From Amyloporia xantha (lineage: Eukaryota; Basidiomycota; Agaricomycetes; Polyporales; Adustoporiaceae): a stretch of 64,000 bases of DNA. The stretch is from positions 62,001 to 126,000 of the forward strand of contig JAYKKR010000029.1 of the NCBI GenBank assembly GCA_036971615.1, read 5' to 3'. The translations under genes were made by a program, and so were the position numbers. Every line of letters starts with the position of its first letter. Position 1 is the stretch's first letter. The notes beneath the pieces were generated by a model, which was not told the origin of the DNA, searched no databases, and was given only the letters and a program-made list of their open reading frames with translations. Shown one piece after another: positions 1 to 12,609 of this stretch.

Positions 1-959
1 GAGAGCAGGGTATGAAAGCTCAATGTTAGAAGCACCTCTGCAAAGAACAAAACAAACATTAGCTGTTGACAGTGGAGACAATAGGAGCAGAAAGTAAATA
101 CGCATTGTTAGTTTTCTCAGATATGTACACATTTTGTGCACATATGTCTGTTGGGACAATGCCAGTGAAGCCTGTAGAAATGACTTGTGGTAATTCCTGA
201 GTATAGAAAAACTATGTGAATATATAATTAGTGAATATATGACACTGGGAAATATTAGGGAAAAATCAAACCAGGTTTGTACCTACTGGCACCAGCCCCA
301 ATACCAGAGTAGGCAACACCAGATACCAGTTGTGTCTGCTCACAGCATTGACACGAAGAGCAGCAACCACTGTATCCTAATGATCAGCATATCAGCATGC
401 ACCATCCATGCAAGGCTCACTAGCTGATAGACATAATGATAAGAGGTTTATAGGCATGCTGATGTAGAAGGCAACTTTACAGCTAGATGGCCACATTATG
501 AGCTGTTTGTAGGGAACAAATTTCATGAATATCAAACCTCTGTTGCCAAGAATATGAGATGAATCCTAAGGCCAGATGATGTTCAATTACTTACTAGTGG
601 AGTATAGAAGGGGAGAGATCTCAGGATATTCTCAATAGCAGAAGCCAATAAGGTCAGCTGATTGACCCAAAACAAGATTGAGGGAGCTGATTTATGTCCC
701 CACATGAGATCGACTTCATCAGGGATTGTAAGGATGTGATTATATATGATCAGGGCTGTATCAGCTCATGAGTTACTGAAGGTTAGTTCTGTTGGTACCA
801 TAAGTGGCTCACCACTGGCTGCAATGGTGATGTATCTAGTTATGAAGCTAGGTGCTGACATGAAGGTGGAATATCCATACTATTCACCTGAACTCACTAT
901 TGTTCAAACAAGGACACAACTTCTGTGGCTGGTACTACTTCTGCCAGTGGGATAGACAT
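1..959 (-). CDS. DUF6533-family multi-pass membrane protein, 5' part, runs off the window
   Basis: This is the N-terminal part of a fungal DUF6533-type membrane protein of unknown function. The ATG at 959 opens an exon reading MSIPLAEVVPATEVVSLF, ended by a gtgagt donor. Further exons, read on the minus strand, contain the family's hallmark segment (ALIIYNHILTIPDEVDLMWG, about 810-640), then a hydrophobic stretch and a VVAALRVNAVS segment around 370-340. Every exon I checked is open and bounded by GT..AG sites, so the gene may be functional. The rest lies left of the window. A paralog in inverted orientation sits at 52570-54373, and in the shared third exon about three quarters of residues are identical. 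The DNA is AT-rich and nearly free of CpG, unlike the genes from 2.4 kb onward. Family assignment is from recalled conserved motifs; exon ends are inferred. Confidence 0.6.
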
Positions 960-1628
960 ATCAGAAACAAGAAGTGGTAATAGTGCACAGAGAATGGTAT
1001 GAGTCTTGTTGGAATCCTGGATGGAGCCATATATACATGCACAGTACAGAGCTGATCAGGAGACTGAGATGAGATGCACAGAAGAGGCTGTCCATAGATC
1101 CAGGATATTGCATACAATCTCACAAAGGCTATATTCAGAATCATGATATCAAACCTGTGCTTTTGTTCATATATGATACATGGTTTCCACTTATGGTATG
1201 CTCTTAAGCACTTGCCTTGGACAGATGGATGTTCTCAACTTTGTGAAAACAGTTGCAAAACAAGATGGACTACACACCTTCAACTAACACTGTATTGACA
1301 CTTTCCACCAGTAGAATCCTGGCTGACTTGGATATTGATTCTTGAATAGCTGTTTCAACAAGTTTATTCTTTGTCACCCATATCAGTTAGTTCATTTTGT
1401 ACTGACTATCTCCTCATCTCAGTAGATGTCTTCCATTCAGGACAGAGATAGAAATGCACCAAATTCTGACCATTTGCTATACAACATATCGAGGAGTATC
1501 AGTAGTACTGCCCACAAAACAATCACATGCCTATGAGTGTCACAAAAGATTTGAACATGCCCTAAGTTAAACATGACCTTTGAACAGCTGTATAGTGGGA
1601 GTTACCTGACTTTGAGGCTCAGGACTTT
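960..1628. other. CpG-depleted, AT-rich upstream region of the left DUF6533 gene
   Basis: No gene was recognised here. The stretch aligns in inverted orientation with the DNA upstream of the right DUF6533 gene (about 52150-52569). It is almost devoid of CG dinucleotides and rich in TG and CA. At 1381-1393 the left copy reads tatcagttagttc where the right arm keeps CpG (gaaccgactgag near 52159 on the other strand), which is what cytosine-methylation decay would leave. It probably holds the promoter of the 1-959 gene. Confidence 0.5.
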
Positions 1629-1664
1629 TTCGGCCAACTTTGACATATATTTGTTCTTCCAATA

Positions 1665-1913
1665 TCTCCCGCAGCTGACCTTGGGACAACCACGGACTCA
1701 ATCATCCTGCTCGGAGCTGTGCAATCAGTAAAAGCACAGAACACAAGGGATGTCACCATACCGTTCTATAAGGAGGAAGGCCGCCTCGAGGTCATCAATT
1801 TAGCTTCGATTCAATGTGTTGTTGGGAGGGTACATGACGCTCCACGGGGTTGGTGGGGAATCATCGACCACAGTGGGCCCCTTGCACAGGCCATGTTTGT
1901 AGACGAAAATTGA
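1665..1913 (+). pseudogene. Transposon-associated ORF remnant (C-terminal exon)
   Basis: An open exon follows a plausible acceptor (cccgcag) and ends in TGA at 1911-1913. It reads through AVQSVKAQNTRDVTIPFYK and then IQCVVGRVHDAPRGWWGIID. The pattern of a basic stretch, IQCVVGRV, a variable linker and W-x-IID-x-SG resembles C-terminal pieces of transposon-linked ORFs that are common in Agaricomycetes; this recollection is approximate and I cannot name the superfamily. The base composition is normal and CpG-containing, in sharp contrast to the DNA left of 1628. No start or further exons were found nearby, and the inverted right arm lacks it, so I read it as an insertion remnant rather than a gene. 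Confidence 0.35.
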
Positions 1914-2004
1914 GAAAATTTGTGATATAAGATCTATAGTACTTGAGGTTGGAATTCATACGGCAGACATGCCAAAATTAAACCGCTAAAGGCACTACTG
2001 AGGC

Positions 2005-2341
2005 GAGGTCAAGCAGATTGCTGGGCGATGAAAATCGTTTGAGAAAACGACCGAAATGGCATGGACAAAAATGTGTCCGTTTGTCAACTTCGGGCAGTTG
2101 CATCCTATTATCGATCGAAAATGGGTTTTCGGCCAAACAACGGTCGCTTTTCAGTCGCTGTGGCGCACACAGTGCAACTTTTGGGGGTCCCTGGACCGAA
2201 CCTCCCTCCAGATGCCAGGTTTTTGGGGGTCTTAGGCACGCAACATTTCCTGTTTTTGAGGCCTAATTTTGGTTTTCGCCCCTGGGGGGGCCTTTTTTGG
2301 GGGTCCGGGATCGGACCTCCTAGGGGATTTGCGGGGGTCCT
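2005..2341 (+). mobile_element. Short non-autonomous element, copy 1, with 8-bp target duplication
   Basis: The right ~165 bases (about 2178-2341) are nearly identical to 61268-61461 of the element at 60747-61461, apart from a deletion of about 25 bases. The right end is the same terminal sequence (ending gcgggggtcct). The flanks actgaggc at 1997-2004 and 2342-2349 form a perfect 8-bp direct repeat, which supports insertion. The left end (starting gaggtcaagcagattg) does not match the expected terminal inverted repeat, so this copy is left-end divergent or chimeric. No coding capacity. The right arm of the inverted duplication lacks it, so it inserted after that duplication or was lost there. 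Confidence 0.6.
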
Positions 2342-2915
2342 ACTGAGGCCGTGCAAAGACGTAGTGAAGAGAAGAGACAGCCAATCTGCGGTGCGCAAAG
2401 TGGCGTGGTGAGTTGCTCGAGCACGACGTGATTATCTTACACCGCTGGCAAGCACATCTCTACTTTTGGTTCCCATCGCTCCTTCACCTCTTCTGATCAT
2501 GTGGGACGGGTGATACAGCTGGAAGGGTATAATCGGCTGCTAGGTTTTCCCGCTGTGGCTTCATGAGCGGAATGCTGAGAGGGCGGTTTCTTTAACCCAC
2601 AGACCCGAACCGAGAGGAGGTCAGCTGCGAGGTAAGGGGATATGCAAATGGCTCACACAGATTCCCTACGAGGTTCATTGACGAGAGTCGATGTCCGTCG
2701 TGCTTTGTGGTCGTGGTCTCGCTCAAGTCGCGTCGTAAACGAACACGGCGTCCAGGCGCCCGCCGGCGAGATACAGATCGAGATAGCGTTCTATTGAATA
2801 ACTACCGTCTCTTGAAATGTTGGCCCGCCGGATTCGAGTCAAATCTATTTGTTGGCGGTCGTGAATCCAGGCTATGTGGTCTCCCTTCGCTTTCATCGTG
2901 CAACTCGCTGCGACC

Positions 2916-4764
2916 ATGTCTCGGCTGCCCGTGCCTCTCAACGCCTTGGCAGACCACCAGGTAGCTCTGCAGTCACCAACAGATTACGGCCCTGCGACTC
3001 TACCTGTCCCGAATTCAACCCGATCTTTCTGGATTGACTCTCCGAATGCTAACCCTCTCGCCGCTGAAGGGAGCGAGGGTCCCCTGACCAACGATGCCGA
3101 CGTCTGCATCATTGGCTCAGGCATAACGGGCGTTTCTGCTGCCTACCATCTGGGGAACGCGCTAGCGGGTGGCGGCCAATCGACCGAGCAGCCTCTGAAG
3201 GTGGTCATTTTGGAAGCGAGAGACTTCTGTTAGCACCGACTTGTTCTCGTTCGCGTTGACAGTCCTGATCACTGAATGCACAGGCTCAGGAGCGACAGGT
3301 GCGATATCTTGTGCGGGGTGGGAGCTCGTTTTAACGTGACGGCCGCAGGCCGGAATGGCGGGCACTTGACGCCTGCTGTCTTCAGTGGATTCAGGGGCCT
3401 TGAAGTCGCCTTTGGAACGGACGATGCTCTGCGAGGGCTGGCTCTTGAGAATCACACGGCTGCAGAGATCGTCAAGATTGTAGAGGAGAACAAGCTTGAG
3501 AGCATCGTCGACCTCGTTGAAGGGGGTCACATCGACCTCATGTTCACGTCGGAGGAAGTCTCACAGACAAGGGCGGACTATGAGGCGGCAAAGGCTGCAG
3601 GTGCCGATGTTCACGCTGTCAAATGGTTCGACAAGGACGAGATGAATGCTGTAAGCCGAGTTGCGGTTTCCTATCTTGTGCTGCGAGTACTCATGGATTG
3701 CTGCACGAACTAGCAATATGGGACTTCGTATCCTGGTGTGCAGATTCCCTGGACACAACCTCTGGCCCCTCAAGTTCGTCACCGAGGTGTACAAGCTAGC
3801 TGCGAGATCACCCCAGCTATCTCTCAAGCTCCATACCCGCACGCCCGTCACCTCCGTCACCCCTGTGTCTTCCCTCGACAGCTCCTCTCGGCGTTGGAAC
3901 CTGACTACCCCGCGCGGCTCCCTGCAGTGCTCGTACGTCCTCCATGCGACCAACGCCTACGCGTCGCATCTTCTCCCGCACATGCGCGGGCCCACAGGGG
4001 TTATCCCGACACGCGGGCAGATCATCGCGGTCCGCGCCGGCGCGTCGACAGAGGCGCTATCCCGAAGTTCCTGGACGGGCAACCGACAAGTCTTAACGAG
4101 CAACGGGGGCTCTTGGTCGGGAAACGAAGGGTTTGAGTACTGGTTCCCGCGGCCCGTCGAGGAGGGTGAGGAGTACCCGCTGGTAATCCTTGGTGGAGGC
4201 CGTGAGGCGTCGGCGCCCGCATACGAGCTGTACGAGGTGAATGACTCGGTCGTGAACACGCAGGTGGGCGAAGCCCTCAGGAAGTTCCTGCCGAGTGTTT
4301 TTCCTGGTCGGTTCGAGGACGGAAGAGAGCCTGAGATGGAATGGGTGAGTCGGGTGTTGTCTTTCTCTGATTTTACCTGCTCATGGGATTGCAAAGACGG
4401 GGATCATGGGGTATACGACATCCGGTGACCCATTTGTGAGTAGCCTTGGTTTCTTCACGATTATATGGCTTGAGACATTTGTATATTCTAATATTCTAGG
4501 TCGGTCCTGTCGTCGACCCTGCTCAGTCCGATTCAGTCGACACGTTCAAAGGCCAGTATATCGCAGCCGGATATTCAGGTCACGGCATGCCGCGTGCCTT
4601 TGCATTGTTCGTCTCTAATTCTGTTCACCGGTTCCGTATACATGATCGTTGACTTCCCTTTCAACAGTGGGGATGCTGTCTCACAGATGATCGCCGCCGA
4701 TATCATGGAAAAACCATGGTCGCTTCCCGATTGGCTACCTCGACACTATGTTACCCATTTCTAA
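2916..4764 (+). CDS. FAD-dependent oxidoreductase, DAO family, with an apparent one-base frameshift
   Basis: This is an amine or amino-acid oxidising flavoenzyme of the DAO superfamily. The N-terminus carries the dinucleotide-binding motif VCIIGSGITGVSAAYHL. The word DFCSGATGRNGGHL is assembled across two short introns (exons 2916-3228, 3284-3298, 3349-3650). Later exons (3714-4344, 4397-4435, 4500 to about 4605, about 4667-4764) give NLWPLKFVTEVYKLA, GFEYWFPRP, EMEWTGIMGYTTSGDPF and YIAAGYSGHGMPRAFA, ending LPDWLPRHYVTHF. At about 3746-3750 (attccctgg) the frame breaks: one surplus C separates VQIP from GHNLWPL, so the gene is either damaged or carries a sequence error. An in-frame ATG at 2874 is an alternative start. 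Substrate unknown. A heavily decayed partial copy lies at 50640-51320, opposite strand. Confidence 0.75.
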
Positions 4765-4794
4765 GATGTAGTAAATAGGTAATGTGCTCTCTGA

Positions 4795-5747
4795 TTGTCA
4801 TTGAATAGCCGAAGAAAAATGATATATATACCAATTACGGTCAAACCCCCGTTTCGCCTCGTATTCGAGGTCCTCAACTTCGATCCAATGCAGTTTCTCC
4901 AGAGAGGACCCGACAGGATAGTAACAGCCCTTGATCGCAAGGGCGACATCGACACCGGCCATTGCAATCATTTTGTGTCGGCATGCGCCCCCAATGCCAG
5001 GGAGCGCGACCATCTTGGAGTTTATTCCGATCACGCGTGTTTTGGCGTTCACGTTCTTTCCAGAGACAGGCTTATGAACATACACAGCGCGCCAGGCGGT
5101 GGGTAGGTCGTGACATCAAAGCCATGGGGCTGGTCGGACAAAAACTCGACAAGTGTGTCGTGCGTGCGTCTGAGAAATACCCAAGGAGCGAGCACAAATG
5201 AGAACACGAATTCTCACTTTTCGTCCCGCATGATCTCAGGGTGGTGAAGGACGTCGAGGCTGAGATCGTTCGGCTGCGGATTATACTTGTCAAGCTCAAC
5301 TTCGATCGTCTTGAGGACCTTCGGCCGGAAGATGCCTTCTGCCCCATATACAGGCCGTTTCTCTGAGCTCGTCTCAGGCTAAGCAATCGCAGGCACGGAA
5401 AAGAGCCCGGGGGTGGCATAAAGTGCATATGGGGGCTGGTCTGTGTCAGGAGCAGCGGAAGTATCACAAACATGTCAGAGATACGACTCACAATGGATTA
5501 AAGCGAGTCTACAACATGCGAATTCTACAAGGTATCTTCAATCGTGAGACTCACCGATTCCCCATCTTCCACAGGAGAAGCGTTTCGCCTTCCCAAATAG
5601 ACCTATGTGGAACTTCTGCGACAGGCGATGCTACCAAACCGGATGCAGTCTCGACCGCAGACTGCTTTGGCCATCCCTTCTGCGGATAGAGAACGGGAAC
5701 AACCCGCGGGCGGGGAAGCATCCAACTTGAGCGTTCGATTCTGACAT
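4795..5747 (-). pseudogene. Truncated, decayed copy of the M20 metallopeptidase gene
   Basis: The minus strand reproduces the first third to half of the intact M20 gene at 14397-16785, including its upstream DNA to about 5880. Recognisable pieces are VYVHKPVSGKNVNAKTRVIG and ALPGIGGACRHKMIAMAGV. The active-site word HACGHN of the intact copy has become GACRHK here, so a metal ligand is lost. Frames change and the original ATG (5745-5747) leads into a broken reading frame. Similarity stops near 4790, only about 26 bases after the stop of the convergent oxidoreductase gene, so the copy was cut there. It is a direct-orientation duplicate and not expected to make an enzyme. Confidence 0.8.
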
Positions 5748-6387
5748 AGTCAGTAGCAGCGCTGAACAGAAAGCTAGAAACAGAAGTTGTGCGTCGTCGT
5801 CGACGATTAGGGCGTACGCGGGATCTTGTCAGATTGAGCCGGGTGTTTCATAGAAGAGGGGCCCTCCGTGTCGGAGCGCTGGTAATTATACGCTCCTTCG
5901 CACTTACAGCATACAAGCAGTTCCAAGATTCGGCCTGGGCTACTAGTCAACGTCAAGTTCAACCTGGGCTCAACAGATTCCAACACTTCGATAACCGCCT
6001 GTCATGACGGTAGGTTGGTATTCACTCAGATTACCCATTTTCGCCTTTGACATGTGGCAGTTCACCCTCAGACTCCGCGTGCCGTGATCAGGCTGCGGAT
6101 CTTCGTACGAGGTGATATTCAAGCATTACCATACATGAAACATCTGAACTGACTGCTACTTAAGCTAAGGCTGTACAATCTTTATACGCTCTCACAATGG
6201 CGCACCTCGCAATGCTGCGTGCTGCGCGCTGCGCCGCCATGAGCTTCACCCGTCCCATAAGAAGGTTCACCTCGTGTCACCAATGTCTTTAGGATTCCAG
6301 AAATTTGTAGTGTCCTACTCACGGGCAGCAACTCCAGCATTGTTGAAATTTGCTTAGTATTCCTACTTATTATCCTTCTGATTTACC
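5748..6387. other. Intergenic; left half duplicated from the M20 promoter region
   Basis: From 5748 to about 5880 the sequence matches the DNA upstream of the intact M20 gene (about 16786-16920), so the duplication included the promoter. No gene was recognised in the remainder, which probably holds the promoter of the DUF7330-type gene that starts at 6388. Confidence 0.5.
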
Positions 6388-7626
6388 ATGCGCAACGACA
6401 CATACAATATCTCCGAGGACAAACAGGATTACGCTGAAGAGCCTGCTCAGGTCTGTCATCCACCAGGCCTTTTGCCTTGTGCTACGGGTTTGCATGCTTA
6501 ATCTTAGAGCAGATTCCCCATCTTGATGATACTCCGCCTGTCTACGCCGCACCATCGATTGCTGAACAAATCTATGTCACCGCTGCAGCTAGACAAGGAC
6601 CTGTAGGGCCACGCGCACCTGTTCGCTCCAATTCTGTGTTCAATCCAGCCATTACGCAGCGTCTGAATCATGTGTGACTGTCTCTTTTTTCCAAGCGCAA
6701 TACGATCTCAGGTCAGTAGATATCGATTTATCGGCCTCCGTTGGTTCTCACTACGAATCTGGACACAGGAGCGTACCTCATTGATCCGCTGCTCCCAGTA
6801 TCTCCCCTAGCTACGTCTATTTTTGCCGGGAACAGCCTTCGCAAACTCAACTGGGAGAATTGTCGCATCACTGGGACGGGTACCGGCTTTGGTGACCGGC
6901 ACAATGCGCCCAAGGTGAACGCCGCCTTCCGGACCCGCTACAGCGCCATTAATGTAGAGGTTGCGATTGTTGGTGCGGATCCTGTCATTGTGCAGCCAGG
7001 CATAATTCAGCAAGCACGAGTGATGGCCTCAAGCCTCCAGGGAGATATATCCGTCAATCTCGTGGGTATTCTTTTCATGTCGTTGACTAGGACATATTCA
7101 CATGAATTTCAGTTCGAGATTCAACAGGAACGATGTGTCGATCTCCACGTTTCGACTCGCAGCGGTGAGAGGAAATTTGCTCAATTTTGATTTGCTCAAT
7201 ATTCACTCACGCATGCTAGGCAACATCGTTGTTCTCTTGCCCCCGAACTTTGCTGGCCCGATCACCATCCGCCAGAGGCGTAGTCTCAACGCCCTGAGCT
7301 TCCTTCCTGCATTTGCCAATCGTGCGCGTGTCCTCCGTACTTCAGAGCACGAGACTGTCATCGTTCTCTCCGCTGCTGCTTCCGTATTACAAAGTTCCTC
7401 TGGAATCACAGGGAGCGACATCTGCATCGTAGGCACCCGGACGGGAAATGTTACTATCGGCATTAGTGGCTTGGATCGGGTGGAAAATCTTGCTAATGGC
7501 GAAGGCGGATCTGGGATCCTCGATCTACTTGGTGAATGCGTGCAGATTGGAGTACAGATGCTGGAAGATGTACTGATGAGGCGCAGCCGGATATATGGTG
7601 GCATCCAGCAGCGCTATGCGAAATAA
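6388..7626 (+). CDS. DUF7330-type protein of unknown function
   Basis: Exon 1 starts MRNDTYNISEDKQDYAEEPA and joins, through an intron ending ttagag, to QIPHLDDTPPVYAAPS. A second intron (gtgtga to tag) leads to ISIYRPPLVLTTNLDTGAYL, and the reading continues to 7059. The C-terminal exon (about 7100-7626) contains LGNIVVLLPPNFAGPITIRQ, FANRARVLRTSE and DICIVGTRTGNVTIGISGLD. This beta-rich layout, with an I-x-V-x-LP-x-x-F-x-GP-I core, matches what I recall of DUF7330 proteins of Agaricomycetes, whose role is unknown. No signal peptide or membrane span is obvious. The junction around 7059-7105 is unclear: the only phase-compatible intron I found would be about 25 bases, too short for normal splicing, so there may be an indel. 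Confidence 0.6.
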
Positions 7627-8136
7627 GGAACGGACTCTTCTTCATTTGTTTATTGGGTCTCAAGTTTTGTGCCTTGTGAGTGTAACGTGCAAAATTATAT
7701 TGATATTGCCTTCCTTTCGATGCGCTTATCGGTATGGTGTTATTTGTTCTCTGTTTACGGACGGTGGTGCACAGAGGGCTGAATGTGAGGGAATCGGCCC
7801 ATCGGGATGAAGACGTTCTCGCGATGTATGCCAGTGGAAAACGTTAATCTTGTTGCCTCTATCTGGAGGCCCATATTCACATTAGATATCTGCATGAGGA
7901 GCATTGGTCATTTAGTCCTTATCACACCACGCATGCATCAGCCAGCCAAGCACGCAGATGCATTTGCGGGTCAAAGCTCCTCATAACTCGTTTTTGCATT
8001 CGTTCCATAGTACTGTACATCTGAGTGTATACTTCTCAAGACTCATTGAGACGATCTATGGCCTACAGATATTGCGATTTATAAAGCACAGAGCAAAAAA
8101 AGAGTGTTTGAATCGAGAGTGAAGGCACGTCTACCA
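7627..8136. other. Intergenic between convergent genes
   Basis: This lies between the 3' ends of the DUF7330-type gene and the monooxygenase gene. No coding exon or repeat was recognised; it presumably holds the two 3' untranslated regions. Confidence 0.4.
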
Positions 8137-10784
<2,648 letters not shown>

Positions 10785-12609
10785 GGCTCGAACGCTGTTC
10801 GGAACGATAGGTGGAAGGGTGGCGTTCAAGGAGTAGGAGCTCTGCCATCTTATACGTGATTACCCCGCGTCTTAGTAGCGGAGGCCTGCTGGCGACGGCG
10901 CCATCTGAATCTCTCGAAATGGATGCAAGATGTAAGGACACATTGCCAATTATCGACAGCGGCTACGCTGTCCGCTGCTCGGGGGACACTACAAGTAAGA
11001 AAGATCAGCCTGGTGACAACTAAATCCAATACGGAGCCCGCCATTCTGAGTATAGTTGGGAAGTCACGTCTCGCAGGTGCAGACTTCTCGGATCTAGAAG
11101 AACGAGGGTCTATCAATATCACGGCGCACGCTCATCTTCATGACTCGGAGTCGGTGTGCTCGAAGGCTGGGCCGCGGCCGTCCGAGTCATCAAAAGAGGA
11201 TTACGCCTCACCGCGCCCCCGAAAGATACGAAGGTGGAAAGCAATTACCTGGGCAAGCCATATACGTATACACAGTATGCAGTATTACTGGTCCGATTGC
11301 ACTTGCACTTCAGATGAAATTCGCCCACGCACTTTGAGTTCACCGCGCGCTTGAAAGTGCCATGGCACACGCGCCCGTACGTACTTCCAAGTTCAAACGT
11401 TCAAAGTTCAAACTTTGCAGGCTCTCTGACAAATTACCCTGATGTGTCAGTTTCACGGATACGACTTGGTTCTAGGTCGTTCACTATCTTTCGGTCTTTC
11501 GCTGCGTTTTGGATCATTCAATTTCTTTGTTATTTGTCTCCTTTTCGGAACGCTTGCCGTCTCAGTCTGCTGCTCGATCGATCCTCGGAACGCTCATTAT
11601 TTTTAGTATTACGGTTACACAGTGTTTCAGGTCGCACGCACCTGACTGCCACCACGCTGTAATGCCGCACTGCACCTACAGACAGGATTCAGCCAATGAC
11701 CACAAAGGCTGTATTCTGGCACAGGAATACCCAGCCTCGAACTTTTTCATGAAGTCAAAACTGATCAAATTTCCTCCTGTGCACCCGTGTCATATGCCAG
11801 TGCCTGAAGGTCGTAGGCGTGGCTATGACCTTCCTATGAGGGTCTTGACGAGACACAGAACCGTCCCCATGTTAACGTTTTGCTGACACCATCTCGGCAT
11901 TCGGAACCGTCTTCTGATCTGTCAAACCACAAATGCTATGATACATAGGCAAGGGTCCTATTGTGGTTGGGGTCCAGTCAAATTTCGTCATTCAATTTCA
12001 TCTGGCTAACGCTCGTCAGATGCAATACTTCAAATTCTGACTCGTTTGGACAGAGTTGACACCGACCGGGGGGAAAGCCATGAACGTGGCTAGAACCAGT
12101 GAGTCCTCACGCCTGAACAGCGTCTTGTCAGGCGTCTGACTTGAGAAGCATAGTTGTCTACGTGTAGTCGTGGGTGTGTCAGACACTGATTATCGACCGT
12201 TCCATCTACAAAGAAGTTGATGAAAGGCGACGCGTACATATGGTATCTCATGCTGACATCTTGCTCCAGCCTTCGATGGCTATCCTACTAGGATACCATG
12301 TCTCTACTCGACTCGGATTCGCTTCGTTCTTCTAATGCGTTTAGACTATTACAGCCACTGTGCTTTGCATGTGGCTCGGACATATGTATTCGGATGTATA
12401 TGTATTCGGATGTATATGTCAACTCGTAGTCGCCTCTCGTCCTTCGCCATTCTTGACCCGCCTCCGATTTCGGTCAATCATTGGCCGCGGTGATAGTGCC
12501 TCTTGGGTGGTAGGTCTAATTCATATCCAATATTATAGCTATGGCTCATGCGTATACAAATATGTAAAGTAGGTCCACGCACGCGGCACCTGTTTAGTTG
12601 CTTAGAGAA
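10785..12609. other. Long intergenic region between divergent genes
   Basis: No gene was recognised in about 1.8 kb. It separates the divergent monooxygenase and F-box genes and should contain both promoters. Near 11385-11417 there is a short imperfect repetition of gttcaaa. At about 12383-12416 the unit tattcggatgtatatg occurs twice in tandem. Open frames in this stretch look random. Confidence 0.4.

Larger units (their letters stand above)
1..3570 (+). repeat. Left arm of a large inverted duplication
   Basis: The reverse complement of about 50640-53530 aligns along this stretch by eye. It covers the DUF6533 5' part, its upstream region, the upstream region of the FAD oxidoreductase, and that gene's first three exons. 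Matching landmarks include the block catctcatctcagtctcctg (right arm near 52460) and the oxidoreductase words SFWI and VSAAYHLGNALA. The copies are diverged, with substitutions and small indels. The left arm carries extra DNA at roughly 1630-2350 (a transposon-like remnant and a short element) that I could not find in the right arm. The left boundary lies outside the window. Confidence 0.8.

Noticed and set aside
2061..2411. 116-codon open frame over the short element
   Set aside because: Most of it lies in repeated non-coding transposon sequence that is shared with 61268-61461, where the frame differs.
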